From NCBI RefSeq assembly GCF_014305095.1, contig NZ_JACRUI010000001.1, forward strand, positions 255,197 to 319,196: 64,000 nt of DNA, written 5' to 3'. This document shows positions 62,686 to 64,000 of the stretch, in pieces. How positions within the stretch are numbered: position 1 is the first letter of the stretch; every line of letters begins with the position of its first letter. This stretch comes from Flavobacterium kayseriense (GTDB lineage: Bacteria > Bacteroidota > Bacteroidia > Flavobacteriales > Flavobacteriaceae). The translations under genes were made by a program, and so were the position numbers. Below the pieces are notes generated by a model, which saw nothing but the letters and a program-made list of their open reading frames with translations, was not told where the DNA came from and did not search any database.

Positions 62686-64000
62686 ATGAAGTTTATAAAA
62701 CAATCCTCTATTGATAATTTGATTGATGAAGCTCGTATTGATGTCGTTATTGGAGCCACTGAAGAACTGAAAAAGAAAGGCGTTCACTATTTCTGTTTTT
62801 CTCCTTTTACAGGCGAGAAAGGAACGCCTTCTTTATGCGTGCATGTGGTGAAAAACTTCTTTTATGATAATTCGGCTGGATTTGGAGGAAACTCGGTGCA
62901 GTTTATCATGAAGAAATACCCAACTATGAACTTCTTTGAAGCGGTGGAAAAAGTGGCCGAGATCACCGGTATCGTTTTGGAATACGAAGAACAATCAGAA
63001 GATGCTAAGAAAATTCATGACGAAATATTGTCCATGAAAAAGATCGTGCAGTTTTGCTCTGACCAATACCAAAAGAAATTCAACAGCCTTGCCATAACAG
63101 ATTGGGCAAAGAAAATGATGATCAGTGATCGTGGATTTTCTGAGGAAATTCTGCAGGAATTTATGATTGGATTTGCACCCGATGAAAGAAGCTTCGTTTC
63201 CACTCCACTAATCAACAACGCTCACTTTGAACTATCAAAAACTTTAGGGTTTACCAATACGAAAGATGGTGCATCGTATGACTTCTTTAGAAACAGAATC
63301 ATGTTTCCTATTCACAACGAAAAAGGCGATATCATCGGTTTTGGAGGAAGAATCAGCAACAGCGAAGAAGATAAGACTTATGCCAAGTACATGAATTCTA
63401 AGGAAAGCAAGCTCTACTTAAAAGAAAGAGTGTTGTACGGACTTTGGCAAGCTAAAAAGAAAATTGCTTCTTCAGGGAAAGCCATTTTACTAGAAGGATA
63501 TACGGATGTAATGGCTTTGCACCAAGCCAATGCAGGAAATGCAATTGCTACCTGCGGAACTTCATTGACTGAGGGCCACGCCAAATTATTGCAACGTTTT
63601 TGCAAACATGTGATTTTGTTTCGTGATGGGGACAAAGCGGGATTGAGAGCCGTACACCGTGATATTGATATTTGTTTGCGCTTTGGTTTCAAAGTCGAAG
63701 TGGTGATTTGCCCTGATGGAGAAGATCCTGACAGCTTGTCTAAACAATGCGATATCAATGAGTTTATCGAAAAAAACCGTGAGGATGCCATTCTTTGGAA
63801 AGCTAAATTTTTACAGGAAGAAGCTAAGAACCCGGAACTGGAAGCATTAGAACAAACGCTGCGCGAAGAACTAGATAAAACGATCGTTGAGTTAAAATAT
63901 CAGTTGGCTACTGAGGAGGAACTAAAAGCACTTTCTATTCACGATAGAAAATTTAAGAAAAAAGAAAATGACGAAATCTTTAGATCTATTGCGGAACAGG
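62686..64000 (+). CDS. DnaG-type primase of the island (partial, C-terminus outside window)
   Basis: 438 codons are visible from ATG at 62686 (MKFIKQSSIDNLIDEARIDV). The order is a CHC2-like N-terminal domain, the primase core (FFRNRIMFPIHNEKGDIIGF, GGRISNS, KYMNSKESKLYLKERVLYGL) and a TOPRIM domain (LLEGYTDVMALHQA, LFRDGDKAGLRA, CPDGEDPDSL). The catalytic acidic residues of TOPRIM are intact. The zinc-binding Cys/His of the N-terminal domain are absent: the site reads CFSPFTGEKGTPSLCV and FYDNSAGFGGNSVQF. This is the primase expected of a phage or integrative element. Confidence 0.92.
   Translation, partial: MKFIKQSSIDNLIDEARIDVVIGATEELKKKGVHYFCFSPFTGEKGTPSLCVHVVKNFFYDNSAGFGGNSVQFIMKKYPTMNFFEAVEKVAEITGIVLEYEEQSEDAKKIHDEILSMKKIVQFCSDQYQKKFNSLAITDWAKKMMISDRGFSEEILQEFMIGFAPDERSFVSTPLINNAHFELSKTLGFTNTKDGASYDFFRNRIMFPIHNEKGDIIGFGGRISNSEEDKTYAKYMNSKESKLYLKERVLYGLWQAKKKIASSGKAILLEGYTDVMALHQANAGNAIATCGTSLTEGHAKLLQRFCKHVILFRDGDKAGLRAVHRDIDICLRFGFKVEVVICPDGEDPDSLSKQCDINEFIEKNREDAILWKAKFLQEEAKNPELEALEQTLREELDKTIVELKYQLATEEELKALSIHDRKFKKKENDEIFRSIAEQ

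Overview
The window is AT-rich bacterial chromosome from a Bacteroidota, most likely a Flavobacterium or close relative. The support is: upstream regions carry the Bacteroidota -7 element TAnnTTTG and no Shine-Dalgarno sequences; gene families such as the bS16 with a long tail, the MurF-alanine racemase fusion, SCO/YHYH/CotH lipoproteins, DUF6252 and PorT-like barrels are typical of Flavobacteriaceae; many products carry Bacteroidota-style lipoprotein or Sec signals. No rRNA, tRNA or CRISPR array was found.

Layout. (1) 1-3228, minus: start of a giant secreted adhesin-like protein of cadherin/PKD and HYR repeats that runs off the left edge; one HYR repeat is split by an inserted Rossmann-like domain. 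(2) 3229-4984: a 1.7 kb gene desert with a hairpin, palindromes and a decayed reading frame. (3) 4985-10949, minus: a lysine-rich exported protein, then the inorganic-carbon pump operon dabB-dabA. (4) 11612-16859, plus: the leucine operon leuC-leuD-leuA-leuB, with a 445-bp element carrying a four-helix-bundle (23S rRNA intervening sequence type) gene inserted between leuC and leuD. (5) 17040-22861: a LytS/LytTR two-component pair divergent from a run of lipoprotein genes (CotH, EF-hand, YHYH, MORN-like, SCO). (6) 23036-25319: an RRM protein, a DUF6252 lipoprotein, rpsP and rimM. (7) 25576-31915, plus: a very AT-rich, tightly packed operon encoding a terpene-cyclase-like toroid, an ABC exporter, two glycosyltransferases and a UbiA prenyltransferase, followed by a decayed reading frame. 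It separates rimM from trmN6 and is the best candidate for an undescribed biosynthetic system. (8) 31938-43879: housekeeping and envelope genes (trmN6, glutaryl-CoA dehydrogenase, DUF3050, ferredoxin, NifU, Mrp, an alkyltransferase-like protein, LysE, trmB, an L,D-transpeptidase, an M13 peptidase, an HPF-like protein). (9) 44191-51628, minus: prolyl oligopeptidase and a light-repair operon with three different photolyase/cryptochrome proteins plus DUF2071 and DUF2256 proteins. (10) 51847-60414: a TonB receptor with a His/Cys-rich partner, asd, mscL, the murF-alr fusion, a membrane protein and an outer-membrane barrel. (11) 60415-64000: the left end of a phage-like or integrative island: a repressor with a divergent promoter/operator, small genes, a LuxR-type HTH protein and a DnaG-type primase that runs off the right edge.

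Family names come from recognition of motifs and overall sequence character. No database search was run. Promoter and start-codon calls are read directly from the sequence. Several starts are placed downstream of the longest possible reading frame, and the reason is given each time.
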